A DNA stretch of 40,949 nt, taken from Sergeia podlipaevii (taxonomy: Eukaryota > Euglenozoa > Kinetoplastea > Trypanosomatida > Trypanosomatidae). Shown here one piece after another: positions 26,320 through 36,418 of this stretch. The notes beneath the pieces were generated by a model. It saw only the letters and a program-made list of their open reading frames with translations, was not told the origin of the DNA and did not search any database. The DNA lies in the NCBI GenBank assembly GCA_030849805.1, contig JASANZ010002061.1:1-40949 (forward strand), read 5' to 3'. Made by a program: the position numbers and the translations under genes. Positions within the stretch are counted from its first letter, which is position 1. Every line of letters begins with the position of its first letter.

Positions 26320-27541
26320 GCATATATATAAAAAGCTGAGAAGACTAGGTAACCTTTTGGAAAAATGTCAAGTGAGGAGCTTTTATTTACTGCACTTACT
26401 GACCGTTTCTTTTATCTGTTTTTGTGTACGCCCTTGACGCAGCGTAGATTGATTCACATATCACTAAAAATCAATAGTATATATAAGAAAACAACAACAA
26501 CAACAACAAGCGTTCTGTTTTGTTGATACTAGCAATACACCTAAGAGAGTGGGAGCTACCATTCTATGGGTGTAGCCAGAGATGCGATACGACTTTCCTT
26601 ATCATCATTACTATCATCACTATTCTTCTTTATTGGTTATCCTTTATCATTTATTTATTTTCTTTTTCAAAAAAAAAAAATGCTAATGTAGTTTTATAGT
26701 TAGGCTTTAGTATATATATACACACACACGTACGCGTGAATATACGCACACTCTCATCTACATACATTTACATACAGCAGCGTGTTGTTGTTGCGTTTTG
26801 CCTCTTGACGCCTTAATAACTTGTTTTATACACTCTGGTGTTAACACACACACACGTACATACAAGCGAAGCAGAGAGAAGGAGACCCCGTTAGAACCTA
26901 CACAATTACTCTATACCACCTCAAAGAGATATCTTTTTTTTTTTTTGTAGCCAACGCTCCATTTTTTCCAATTCTTTTTTTTTTTTTTTTGAGGGGGTAA
27001 ATTTGTGTTTCCCGGCCTCCTCAGAAAGCTTGGAAGAGCAAAACGTTATATCTTCCTTCTTTGTGGTTATTGTTGCTTGCACCTCCCTACTTGCTGTTGC
27101 ATTTTTCTGTGGAGAGGTCATCATATATATACACAGTATTATTCACTTTAAACAGTTTTTCTTTTTGCCAGTCACGACTCCCCTTTTAGGATTGGAATAG
27201 CAAATATAGAAAGAGAGGGGCAAGGAATAGCACAGGTACAGCAAGAAGTGAGAAAACATTTATGGCAGAGCTCACTTTATATATACATATATATACATAC
27301 GTTTAGCATAAAGGCGTATAGCGTTCGACACATATATTTTCTTTTTGTGACGCATTATTATTATTTTTTTTGGTTTAATATTGTTTTATTCATTTTCTAT
27401 TGATTGTTACTACAAACAATATCATCTATTTATTTTATCTGTTGTTCCTCGAAAGTGAACTCAGAAGAATTGAAAGGAATACCAATAGAAAGGTATATTC
27501 ATCTATATATATATATATATATAAATCTGTGCAGAGCATAG
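26320..27541. other. Intergenic region, 1.2 kb
   Basis: AT-rich spacer with an ACA/AAC repeat near 26490-26508, CA runs near 26721 and 26845, A- and T-runs and TA repeats near 27507-27522. No RNA gene seen. Confidence 0.6.
27424..27455 (+). promoter_or_regulatory. Candidate trans-splice acceptor for the MFS gene
   Basis: A T/C-rich tract followed by the first AG at 27454-27455. The 86-nt leader has no ATG before 27542. A CAG at 27532-27534 is an alternative. Confidence 0.45.
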
Positions 27542-30500
27542 ATGAGATCCTCTTCGCCGAGGCCCAACTCCAATGGAAGATCTTCTGGAAATGTTTCGCA
27601 CTCGATGAATGCGCTTACCCCTGGGCGAGTGATCAATGCAAATCCTACTAAAGCAGCCACTACAGCGGTGGCGGCGGTGAACAAAGACATTTCATTTATT
27701 CCTACGAGTTCTCCTGGTAGTGTCACCATGCTAGCTGCAAACAACCCTCGTGGCGACAACGACTACGAGGAGGAGCAAGAGGAAGGGATTAACGTCCCTC
27801 TCGACCCCTCGCTCGCGGTAGACCCCAAGCTGCTCTATTGCAATTTGTGTCTCTTCATTTGGCTGAAGGCAATTGGCTCGTACGACTCGGGTGCTTTTAG
27901 TGCCGCCCTTGGCGCACAGAACGGTATTGCAGAAGAATGGGGGCTATCGCTTTCCATGCAAGGTACGTTGAGCTCTAGTGTATTTCTTGGCAACGTCATT
28001 GGCTGCCCTCTTGCAGGCCACCTGTTTTCCAAGTACTCAGAAAAGAAAGTGCTTCTTGTCTCACTGATCTTTCACGCCGTCTTTACTCTGCTGTTTGCGA
28101 CATTTCCAGAGTACACCATTGCTCTTGTGAATCGTTTTTTTATCGGCATTACGCTTGCCTTCATCGTTGTCTACACGCCTGTTTGGGTGGACGAGTTTGC
28201 CCCTAAGGAGCGGCAGAGCGTCTGGATGGCGTCCCACAACGCCGGTGTGCCGGTTGGTATTATGCTTGGCTACCTACTCGGTGCCTTTTTTCCGTCCTTC
28301 ACATCGATTAGCTGGTCGTGGGCTTTTTACATCAAATGTGTGCTCATGGTGCCGACTATTGCGTACGTCGCCAAGGTGGACTCACGCTCAATCAACACCG
28401 GCAGCAAGGCATCGACGACAGAGCGTAGCAGGGGTGAAGTAGCGACGACCTCTGCGCGTGCCGATAATGGTTCTTCTCCCTCTGGTGAAACTATAGTCGC
28501 CACGGAGGCACGCTCGTTCTTCAACACGGTGCGTCACCGCGTGATGGCTTTGTGGGTGCCTACTCGGCCACTCCTCCTCAATCCTATCTTTATGTGTTCT
28601 GTGATTGCCATGAGCTCCATGTACTTTGTCGCAACTGGGCTACAGAATTTTGTGACGCAGTACCTACGCGCGCCGCCATTCAATGCATCTATGCAGACCG
28701 TGATGGCAGGCTTTGGTGCCGCCGTTGTCACCGCACCCGTTTGCGGTGTCATCGTCGGTGGTGTCTTGCTGGACAAATGTGGTGGCTATCAGGGCAATCT
28801 TCTCCGCGTTGCTCTGTTTAGCGTTGCTTGGGGTAGTGCAGCAGCAACTTTCTCTGTTATGTGCATATTTGTCTCCACCACCCGTGCTTTTCTAGTGGTG
28901 ATGTCGATGGTACTCTTCTGCGGAGGCGCAATTATTCCTTCTGGCGCTGGGCTCACCATGGCCTCGCTGCCCCCTAAGCTTCGCTCCGTCGGTGCCGCCT
29001 TCTCACAGACCATGTACAACTTGCTTGGTAACTTTAGTGGCCCGCTTGTCTGTGGATGGGTGGCGAAGTGGACTGGGGACCTCAAGTACGGTATTATGAT
29101 GCTGCTTCTCTCTAGTCTTCTCGGTGTAGGCCCTATGGTGGTAATCTTGCTTATGGCCATACGCCAGAAGAAGACTGGTGCAGCGGTGACTTCGACAGTT
29201 GTGATCACCGCAGGGGAGGAAGACGATGACGACAGCGGTAGTGATGGAGTGCACGGTGAGGAGAGGTACTTTGCAGGCATGGAAGAAGACTATCAAGGTA
29301 GAGAGGAGGAACTTCAGGAAGTTGCTGGTCGGCTGTTTGCCACTTCAGATAGCAAGGTCAACGGTGACGCACAATCACCACGTAGCCGTCCGACTTGCGA
29401 CCATCGATACAGCACACGTCAACACCGTAGCAACAGCATTCACTGCAGCGGCAGTGGCAGCAGCAGCATGCACCCGTGGCGGCGGCACAACACGGACGCA
29501 GAAGAGGAGTTGCCTTCTTTCAGTCATGAAGTAGACTATGAGGGGCAGCTGCCGCGTCTCCACGCTCCTACTGAACACGTTGTGGCGGCGGATGTGGGGG
29601 ATGACGACAAGGGGGAAGAAGAGGGAGGTCGCAAGGACACGGACGCGGTGTGCTCGATGAGTGGCATCACCACAACAACGTATGCAGAAGAACGCACTCC
29701 TGTGTGGGGGATGGACTCGTCACCGGTGGTTGCCGCTACCCCGGGCGGTGGCGACGCCGCTGTAGGGTGTGGCCCTGTCAACCCAAGCTTTTCTATTCAG
29801 TCGGCAGAGGAAGAAAGGGAGGAAGACTCGCGCGGCGCTGCTCACGAGGATTCAAGTAGTACAAGAAGAACGAGAAAGGAGCGAGGAACTAGGCCGTTGA
29901 GCACATCGGAGGTGGCTCGCTCATCACCACTTGCCGAACCTTCGAACAATAGCATTCAAACTTCATCGCCAAAGATTGCGCTTGCAACGAAGATGCTGCA
30001 GCGAAGCATGCCATGCGACATCCCTCTAGGCTTAAGCGGCATGCACGCAGATAACGCAAGCAATACAGAAGGTGCGGCGGCGGCATTAGTGGACGAACCG
30101 TTGGCTGCCACACACACAAACTCGCCGCTTTTCCCCTCCTCTATAAAGTTGGGTCGAGCTAGCTCCTATCACAACTGTGACAGTACTCCCCGGAGTGGTG
30201 CCCATCGCAGTACTACGAGTGCCATACATAAGAGAAGGAACGATCAAATTCGAGAGGCAGATGCCACCTATGTGGAATCCGCACCGACCCAGCATGCGTT
30301 TGGCATGGATATCGTGCGTGTATGGCTACACGCGCGCGCTAGCTCATCCGATAGCTCACACTCAAGTGGCGACTTTAGGTCCTACAATCGATCCAGTCGA
30401 GCTCCGAGTAGCGTCAACCGGAAGGCAAGCAGTGCAAGTGTACGAGGGTCAAGCTTTCAGCCCTCTCCCATGTCAAGCCCAGCATCACCTTCTGCAAAGC

Positions 30501-30646
30501 GTTGTGTGAACACTGAGGATCGCTCTTACCTAGACAACGTGCGCTTTGATGAGGGGGAGCCGCGTCATCCGGCGAGCTCCCTCCCTGCGACTGTTCATGT
30601 AGGCTCCAATAACGTCAAGAACTTGAATGCTAGCTCATCCTCGTAA
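27542..30646 (+). CDS. Major facilitator superfamily transporter with long hydrophilic C-terminal tail
   Basis: A 1034-residue protein. Residues 1-95 are hydrophilic. A 12-helix MFS core runs from about 95 to 545. The loop after TM2 has a motif-A-like GHLFSKYSEKKVL, repeated in the second half as GGVLLDKCGGYQG after TM8. VDEFAPKERQSVW before TM5 resembles the PKERRG region of sugar/organic-anion and Spinster-like carriers. The central TM6-TM7 loop (about 280-330) is Ser/Thr-rich. After TM12 there are about 490 residues without a membrane span, first acidic, then Ser/His/Asn-rich and basic. Such a tail is unusual for MFS carriers and may be a cytosolic regulatory or interaction region. The substrate cannot be predicted. 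The start is the first ATG after the candidate acceptor; Met22 is a less likely alternative. Confidence 0.85.
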   Translation: MRSSSPRPNSNGRSSGNVSHSMNALTPGRVINANPTKAATTAVAAVNKDISFIPTSSPGSVTMLAANNPRGDNDYEEEQEEGINVPLDPSLAVDPKLLYCNLCLFIWLKAIGSYDSGAFSAALGAQNGIAEEWGLSLSMQGTLSSSVFLGNVIGCPLAGHLFSKYSEKKVLLVSLIFHAVFTLLFATFPEYTIALVNRFFIGITLAFIVVYTPVWVDEFAPKERQSVWMASHNAGVPVGIMLGYLLGAFFPSFTSISWSWAFYIKCVLMVPTIAYVAKVDSRSINTGSKASTTERSRGEVATTSARADNGSSPSGETIVATEARSFFNTVRHRVMALWVPTRPLLLNPIFMCSVIAMSSMYFVATGLQNFVTQYLRAPPFNASMQTVMAGFGAAVVTAPVCGVIVGGVLLDKCGGYQGNLLRVALFSVAWGSAAATFSVMCIFVSTTRAFLVVMSMVLFCGGAIIPSGAGLTMASLPPKLRSVGAAFSQTMYNLLGNFSGPLVCGWVAKWTGDLKYGIMMLLLSSLLGVGPMVVILLMAIRQKKTGAAVTSTVVITAGEEDDDDSGSDGVHGEERYFAGMEEDYQGREEELQEVAGRLFATSDSKVNGDAQSPRSRPTCDHRYSTRQHRSNSIHCSGSGSSSMHPWRRHNTDAEEELPSFSHEVDYEGQLPRLHAPTEHVVAADVGDDDKGEEEGGRKDTDAVCSMSGITTTTYAEERTPVWGMDSSPVVAATPGGGDAAVGCGPVNPSFSIQSAEEEREEDSRGAAHEDSSSTRRTRKERGTRPLSTSEVARSSPLAEPSNNSIQTSSPKIALATKMLQRSMPCDIPLGLSGMHADNASNTEGAAAALVDEPLAATHTNSPLFPSSIKLGRASSYHNCDSTPRSGAHRSTTSAIHKRRNDQIREADATYVESAPTQHAFGMDIVRVWLHARASSSDSSHSSGDFRSYNRSSRAPSSVNRKASSASVRGSSFQPSPMSSPASPSAKRCVNTEDRSYLDNVRFDEGEPRHPASSLPATVHVGSNNVKNLNASSSS

Positions 30647-31651
30647 TGGCAATGGACAGTGTCGCTTGTTCTTCGGACTATTATCTCCAATTCTTTTTTT
30701 GTTGTTGTTATGCTTGACACATACAGTGTGTGTGTGTGTGTTCACTATTACTGTTCGCGATTTTGTGGATGTGTAGTGCACTTTTGATTATAATTATAAT
30801 TAATATTGAAGTGTTTTTTTTTTTTGCCTCCGTGGGCTCCGATAGCACTTTGAAGAGTGCCTCACTATTGGATCCCCTCTCGTATCTACCAAAACACAGG
30901 AGGAGGAACAAAGGCAATCATTTTTGATTATTATTTTTGGTGTTCATGATGTTGTTGTTTTTTTTTTTTTTTTATGTATACAGAGAAGATGGTCCTCTTG
31001 TGAATTTGTGTACGGGGCTTACATTTTCTTGTTGTTTGGAAATTAGAAAGTACAACGTACACAACCATTTTATACATTTATGTTGTTGTTGCTGTTACTT
31101 TCAGTATCTCAGAGCTTTGAAAGCACACCTCCTCCCCCATTTGCTTTTGGACTTTTCTTTTTTTTTTCTTTTTTTGCGTGTACGATCGGCACAAAAGAAA
31201 AAGGAAAAGGAAAAAAAAAACGAGGAAAAAACAGAGACTAGCTAAAGCAGAACTCCAAGCACTAAATGGGGATGAGTACTGGTTTTGTCCTGTTTGCCAT
31301 TTTTTAAAAATTATTATTGCTGCTATTATTGTTGTCAGATGCCTCCCAAATAGCCTACATTTGTCTTTATATGTAAAATGTGCTTCTTATATATATATAG
31401 ATATAGATATATATATCTTCTCTTGTTTATTATCATTATCATTATTATTATTATTATTGTTATTGTTTCTGTAATCCTCATTGCTAGTCTAAACATTACA
31501 GATATACCTCATATTTAGAACAAGTCTAGTGTGCATAAGCGCAACACTTAGAAAGCTAAGATAATAAAAAAAGGCACTTTGCATTTTACTTTTGTCATCA
31601 GAGCGAGAATAGCAATCTTTAAAAAAGAAAAGAACATATAAGAATATACGC
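30647..31651. other. Intergenic region, 1.0 kb
   Basis: AT-rich spacer with a GT run near 30727-30741, long T-runs near 30957-30973, ATT repeats near 31438-31460 and A-rich patches. No RNA gene or convincing ORF. Confidence 0.6.
31577..31601 (+). promoter_or_regulatory. Candidate trans-splice acceptor for SmD1
   Basis: The pyrimidine-rich stretch TTTGCATTTTACTTTTGTC is followed by ATCAG, with AG at 31600-31601. The 50-nt leader is free of ATG. Confidence 0.6.
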
Positions 31652-31972
31652 ATGTCTGGTGTTTCTCCTTCTGAGACCGGCGGCACGCTTGTCACCTTCC
31701 TCCAGCAGCTCCGTGGCACTTTGGTTGAGATTGAACTCAAGAACTCGTCCGTTGTCTCTGGCGAAATCTCGTTTGTGGATGCCAATATGAACACATACAT
31801 GCGTCACGCCAAGATTACCGCCAAGGGGAAGAACCCTGTAGAGGCCGAGGAGTACATGGTGCGCGGCAGCACTATCCGCTATGTGGTTCTCCCAGAGTCT
31901 CTCAATACCAATGATGTTCTGAAGAAGGCAGCCACAACCCGCAAGTCCTCCTCTAGTGCTGCTTCCAAGTAA
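31652..31972 (+). CDS. SMD1: Small nuclear ribonucleoprotein SmD1
   Basis: A 106-residue Sm-fold protein. The Sm1 motif lies at about residues 15-50 (LVEIELKN, then [14 protein letters not shown], with Asp43, Met46 and Asn47), and the Sm2 motif at about 69-83 ([16 protein letters not shown], with Arg71 and Gly72). The EIELKN, MNTYM and [10 protein letters not shown] stretches match SmD1 (TIELKN, MNTHL, IRYFILPDSL) better than SmD2 or SmD3. SmD1 is one of seven subunits of the ring that binds the Sm site of spliceosomal snRNAs; in trypanosomatids this includes U2, U4, U5 and the spliced-leader RNA used in trans-splicing. The C-terminal tail is short and Ser/Lys-rich, without the Arg-Gly repeats of animal SmD1. 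The protein is nuclear, with cytosolic assembly expected. Confidence 0.95.
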   Translation: MSGVSPSETGGTLVTFLQQLRGTLVEIELKNSSVVSGEISFVDANMNTYMRHAKITAKGKNPVEAEEYMVRGSTIRYVVLPESLNTNDVLKKAATTRKSSSSAASK

Positions 31973-32110
31973 GTATTGTGTGCATTCTCCGCCTCCCTTT
32001 TTGTGTCTGTGTGGGGGAGGGGAGGGAGGGAGTGCCATTTTTCCCCCTTTTTCTTTCTGCTCCTCTTTTTTTCTTTTATCCGTTTTATTTTTCTTTCTTT
32101 CTTTCATCTT

Positions 32111-32175
32111 TTTGTTGTTGTTGTTGTTGTTGTTATTGTGATTGTTGTTGTTGGTTTATTTTATTTTATTTTATT
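32111..32175. repeat. Imperfect (TTG)n / (TTTTA)n repeat block
   Basis: About eight TTG units, an ATTGTGATTG interruption, more TTG, then several TTTTA units; it lies in the 3' UTR region of SmD1. Confidence 0.85.
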
Positions 32176-32349
32176 TTTTTACGATGAGAGCGGAGGTATG
32201 TGATGAGGAGGATAGCAAGAAAGGAAGAAAGAAAGGAAGGAAGGAAGAAGAAGCATATAGAAATGAAAGGGTTGTGTGGCGCTGAAGATTGCTGGCTTTG
32301 GTGAAAAAGGGGCAATCTGAAAGTGGAAGGAGAAAGAGACAGATAGAAT

Positions 32350-32351
<2 letters not shown>

Positions 32352-32382
<31 letters not shown>
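32352..32382. repeat. (GT)n microsatellite
   Basis: About fifteen uninterrupted GT units in the spacer after SmD1. Confidence 0.9.
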
Positions 32383-32702
32383 TGCTCCTTCTACATGTTG
32401 AAATGATACGTAAGTGGTTTAAGCTGATGTTTGTGTCAGGAAGGAAAAAAAAAAGAAAAGGAAAACACGCGGAGTGCATCAAGCGGTGATTGCAGGGCTT
32501 CACCGGAAAAAGAGAGAAAGAGAGAGAGAGAGGGAGCTTTGTGCTTTGGTAAGTCGATGAGGAAAGGGATGGGTTGTCATTGGATATATCTTGATCATCT
32601 TTAACCGCACTTTCTTTTTTTTTCTTCAATGTTTCCTCTGACTTGATATAGGAACAAGTACAATACACACACATAGAGACAGACCTATAAAGAAGAAGAG
32701 GT

Positions 32703-32764
32703 ATTCTTTTCTTTTTCTTTCAAGGTCGTCAATTTTTTTATTTATTTTTATTTTTTCTCACTAG
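32703..32764 (+). promoter_or_regulatory. Candidate trans-splice acceptor for the proline-rich gene
   Basis: A 60-base T/C-dominated tract ends in CTCACTAG, with AG at 32763-32764. The 50-nt leader has no ATG before 32815. An internal AAGG at 32723 is less likely. Confidence 0.65.
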
Positions 32765-32814
32765 AACACCTTTTGTCGGTGAATAAGGGCAAGTATTTGT
32801 ATAACGGTCACACA

Positions 32815-35436
32815 ATGAGCAAGGATAGTAAATTAAACTACCTAAAAAGCCTTCAGTACCGCATGCAGGTCCGTGAGGAGCTTGCGCAGGAAGCTGCTGC
32901 AGAAGGAGGTACCGCAAGTCGTCACTATGGCATTACACGCGGCGGTGTTCCCTTTCGCTCCATGATGCGGCCGCAGAACACAGTTCCTGAGCAGAATCAA
33001 AGCAGGCAGCAGCAGCAGCCTCGCCCTATCGTAGTTCGCTGCCTCTGCGAAGGGCTCAAGCCCTCCACGTCCCCCACGATCTCAGCAGCACCAGAGCACC
33101 ACGAGAAATCAGAGAAGGAGGGTACCGTGTGGAATCAAGAGGTGTGCAGTGCGCTTGTGCGTCTAGTAAAGGGCACCGCAGTGGATATCACCAATGGCGA
33201 TGATCATTTATTCCCGATGATGCGGTGCACAACGGCAGCAGCACCAACGCCTCCCATTGGTTGGGTGCCGCAGCCTAGTACGATGGCGGGTTCCTCGTTT
33301 CAACCTCGCGATGATGATGTCGGTACAGAAGGAAGAGAAGGTGATGACTCGCAGAGGTCGTGTTGTTGCTGCTGCAGCTGTGCACGATGCGCAAAGAGAA
33401 GATGCAAATCTTTCTCGGAAAGCTGTACTTGTACGGGTACGGACGATGCGGGCAAGCACAAGAAGAAGGACAAGTCTCGCAGTCACAGCTCATCCAAGAA
33501 ACACGCAACTAGTGATGCGAAGACGGCGACGACGACCGCATGTCCTCCGTGGTACGCCTTCAGGCCATTTAGAGAACTTGAAATTTTTGACCAACTTGCT
33601 GCCAAGTACAGCCCCACTGCTTCGAAGGAAAAGGAAGAAAAGCATGCAGGCAGTGATGCTGCCGCGACCACTACTACTGGGGTGCCACCGAGCATTATCA
33701 TTCACTGCTGTGGAGGCGCTGGTCATGGCAGTGCGGCGGCAAATACTAGAAGCACTCCGCCAGCCCCACCTACTGCTGCCTCGACAGTGCCCTCACCTCC
33801 TGCCGGGGTGTCGGTCCCATTGCCAGTTTCTACTGCCACGCTCCCGCCAGTCTCTGTTGTCCCCCCTCCACCAGCTTCAGTGGTGCCGCCGCCACCTACC
33901 TCTACAGTCCCACTGCCTGCTGTTTCGACAATTCCGCCACACCCCACTTCCACAACCCCATCGCCACCTACATCTGCGATTCCACCACCATCACCAATGC
34001 CAAGTGTGCCGCCTCCCCCTCTACTAGCAGTTCCTGTGCCGGTACCACCTGCAGCGGCGGTCACAAAAGCTGCGCCTCCTTCTGTTTCTGCGGATAAAAA
34101 GTCCTTGGAAGCCTCCGCCGCTGCTCCCGCCAGCCCTACTGGTCGCCAGCTCGCGATTGAGCGCGAGAAGCTTCTTCTTGATCGAGCAAATCGCTACGTA
34201 GAGTCTCTTGAAGAGGAGGTGGAGCACCGTGCTCTGCACTTGGACGTGACGACGCGGCAGCTTGCAGAAGAAGAAGCACGTAGCATTGGCCTTCGCGGTG
34301 ACCGCGATGCCTTGTTAGAGCTCAATAGACAGTTAGAATCAGACAATGTGGCCATGCAAGCGGCTTTGGACAGAGCCGCAGCGCTGCAGGAGGGTCGTCG
34401 CTGGGAGCGAGAATACGCGGGATGGCCGCGACAACCAGCAGACGGATGGAACAGCAACAACAGCAGCCCTGACAGGGAAGGAAAAAAGGAGGTTCCAGTT
34501 CCCACTCCGCTGCCACCGGCCGTACAGGCAGTGTACACACAACTTGGAAGTGTTGCCTTGCCTCAGGCAGTCCATACCCCACCACGCGCCACAGCACCCC
34601 CAGTAGCGGTAGAGCAATCATCTTTACCTCTACAGGCATCATCTACTAGCGGCGCAGTAGCCACTATTACCATGTCCGAGGACCCACTGCCGAAACCCAG
34701 TGTGCCTGCCGTCGTTCCGCCTCCCCCTCCTCCACCGCCGGTGCAATCAGCTCCTCCTCCTGCTGCTGCTGCTGCCGCTGCCCCTGTACATGCATCATCT
34801 TCTTTATTACCCCAGGGTCCAGCAACAGCACCGGCCTCGCTAGAAGCCGCCCAGCAGGAGGTCATGAAGCATTTAGTGCTCTCACGCGAAGCTGAAGCAC
34901 GTCAGAGGGCGGCGGCTGAGGCAGAGCGGGATTGTTTAAGGCACGAGCTTCTGTCGCGCGCAGACGCTCAGCAACGACTTCTCTCCTCTGCTTCCCCGAT
35001 CGGTGCTGCTGCACACAGTGATAGCACTCATGCGAACATTTTGCGGCGCCAACACTACGCGGACGCCAAACTCGCAGATCTGGAGCGGTATGTAGACCAC
35101 TTATGGCGAGAAGCACAGGCTAACTCTGCATACTTGCAGCATGCTGCTAGTAGCCAGCCCCCTCCAGCTGCCAGCTCCGTCGCACCTGTGACAGCAATGC
35201 CCTTTGCAACTTCTCATCAGCCACCACACCACTACCAGCGGCAGCAGCAGCAGATGCAGCAACATCCTCATATGGTTAACTCTCCTGTTGCTCAGCAAGG
35301 TAGGGCTATCGTAGAGCGCGACGAGCAGCGGCGGGGTGAGCTGGAGCGACTCAGAAGTGACATAAGGAGTGAGGGAGTACGCCTGGATGAAGAGTCCCAA
35401 CGCTGGCGAGCATACTTGCAGAGCCAAGGAATGTAA
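32815..35436 (+). CDS. Proline-rich coiled-coil protein with Cys cluster
   Basis: An 873-residue protein from the first ATG after the acceptor; codons in frame further upstream lack an ATG. Visible parts, in order: a helical N-terminus (KLNYLKSLQYRMQVREEL); a Cys cluster near residues 182-208 containing five consecutive Cys and further CxxC-like spacings; a basic Lys/Ser stretch; a proline-rich region at about 310-415 built of loose repeats such as SVVPPPPASVVPPPP; a coiled coil at about 440-530; a second proline run near 630-655 with PPPPPPPP followed by Ala; and two more helical, charged segments at about 680-770 and 825-873. The poly-Pro stretches suit binding to profilin, SH3, WW or EVH1-like domains, but no FH2 domain is present, so it is not a formin. 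A scaffold role is inferred; the family is unknown. Confidence 0.78.
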   Translation: MSKDSKLNYLKSLQYRMQVREELAQEAAAEGGTASRHYGITRGGVPFRSMMRPQNTVPEQNQSRQQQQPRPIVVRCLCEGLKPSTSPTISAAPEHHEKSEKEGTVWNQEVCSALVRLVKGTAVDITNGDDHLFPMMRCTTAAAPTPPIGWVPQPSTMAGSSFQPRDDDVGTEGREGDDSQRSCCCCCSCARCAKRRCKSFSESCTCTGTDDAGKHKKKDKSRSHSSSKKHATSDAKTATTTACPPWYAFRPFRELEIFDQLAAKYSPTASKEKEEKHAGSDAAATTTTGVPPSIIIHCCGGAGHGSAAANTRSTPPAPPTAASTVPSPPAGVSVPLPVSTATLPPVSVVPPPPASVVPPPPTSTVPLPAVSTIPPHPTSTTPSPPTSAIPPPSPMPSVPPPPLLAVPVPVPPAAAVTKAAPPSVSADKKSLEASAAAPASPTGRQLAIEREKLLLDRANRYVESLEEEVEHRALHLDVTTRQLAEEEARSIGLRGDRDALLELNRQLESDNVAMQAALDRAAALQEGRRWEREYAGWPRQPADGWNSNNSSPDREGKKEVPVPTPLPPAVQAVYTQLGSVALPQAVHTPPRATAPPVAVEQSSLPLQASSTSGAVATITMSEDPLPKPSVPAVVPPPPPPPPVQSAPPPAAAAAAAPVHASSSLLPQGPATAPASLEAAQQEVMKHLVLSREAEARQRAAAEAERDCLRHELLSRADAQQRLLSSASPIGAAAHSDSTHANILRRQHYADAKLADLERYVDHLWREAQANSAYLQHAASSQPPPAASSVAPVTAMPFATSHQPPHHYQRQQQQMQQHPHMVNSPVAQQGRAIVERDEQRRGELERLRSDIRSEGVRLDEESQRWRAYLQSQGM

Positions 35437-36404
35437 GCCGTGTAGAGAGAACAGCAGTTAAGGTGGCCTGGGTGGCCTTTTTTTTTGTGGGGAGAGAGAG
35501 AGAGGGGGTCTCACTTCGTTGATTTTTGACTGTCTGATGCATCTTCTGAGATGCCCCATAGAAAAAAAAAATTGAAATGGAACAAAACAAATTGTGTTGC
35601 ATGGTTGCATCTTGTTTGTATCGTTATAAACAGACATATATATATTTATTTATCATTGGTATTGTGGCTGCTGCGTTGTTGTTATTTTCTTTGTACTGTT
35701 ATTATTGTTAGCTTTGTACTTGTACCTTTCACTACTGACTTTGTTTTTTTTTCTTGTTTTGTGTTTTTTTTTTATGGGAGATTATGTGTTGCTAATTTTC
35801 GTGTTTGCGGTTAATAGTCTCCTGTTTCTTCTCCCCTATTATTACTATTATTATTGTTATTATATATGTTGCGATGCTCATGTGTGCTGGTATTCGCAAT
35901 ATGTAGGTGTGCGCCGTGTGGTCCTGTTCTCTCTCTATATATATATTTGTTACGCTACCACGGTGGAACCTGCATGCATAGAATGTTGTTGTTTTTTCAA
36001 AGAGAAGAAACCAAAGTGGGGAGAAGGGAACTACACTTTTTAGACCTCTTATATGATCAGCTGATTCCTTTATATGTATTGCAAGTTAGGTACAAAGGGG
36101 CGATGAGGGGGGAGAGAGAGAGGGACAGTAGCAATGTACCAGTCATTTTCTTGTTGCCCATTTTCTCTTTTCACTGCATTAAACAGTATACACACATGCA
36201 CATATATATGTATATATGCATCATCACTTTACGATTGCTCCATATTGCTATTTTTCGCTTCCGTTTTTTTCTTTTGCTATCTATCTATATTGCCCTTGCT
36301 ACCCTGGAAACAAAACAAAATAATTCAAAAAGTATTCTCAATACTAAGCATACAGATATTACCACTTTTTTTATTGCTCTTTTCTTTTGTTGTTGCTGTT
36401 TTAA
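35437..36404. other. Intergenic region, 1.0 kb
   Basis: AT-rich spacer with GA repeats near 35493-35503, TTA repeats near 35838-35862 and TA runs near 35936-35945 and 36200-36217. No RNA gene recognised. The leader of the next gene has an unusual arrangement of pyrimidine tracts. Confidence 0.6.
36259..36355 (+). promoter_or_regulatory. Candidate trans-splice acceptor upstream of the 262-residue gene
   Basis: A T/C-rich tract at 36259-36304, with AGs at 36331-36332 and, after CATAC, at 36354-36355. Use of the latter gives a 49-nt ATG-free leader before 36405. Confidence 0.4.
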
Positions 36405-36418
36405 ATGGGTCTTTTTAG
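36362..36418 (+). promoter_or_regulatory. Strong pyrimidine tract with first AG inside the coding frame
   Basis: The best tract of this spacer (36364-36400, continuing as CTTTTT at 36411) has its first AG at 36417-36418, beyond the ATG at 36405. Splicing here would remove that start codon and leave Met59 (36579) as the first in-frame ATG. Confidence 0.35.

Larger units (their letters stand above)
31973..32814. other. Intergenic region
   Basis: Spacer with a TTG/TTA repeat block near 32111-32175, a GGAA/GAAG-rich purine tract near 32215-32260, a GT repeat at 32352-32382 and a GA tract near 32505-32532. No RNA gene recognised. Confidence 0.6.

Noticed and set aside
32773..32814. 14-residue N-terminal extension of the proline-rich protein
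   Set aside because: It needs a TTG start; the first ATG after the acceptor is at 32815.
33257..34027. 256-codon + strand ORF in another frame of the proline-rich gene
   Set aside because: It overlaps a longer frame entirely, is an Arg/Leu/His-rich shadow of the Pro/Ser/Ala repeats, and has no splice signal of its own.
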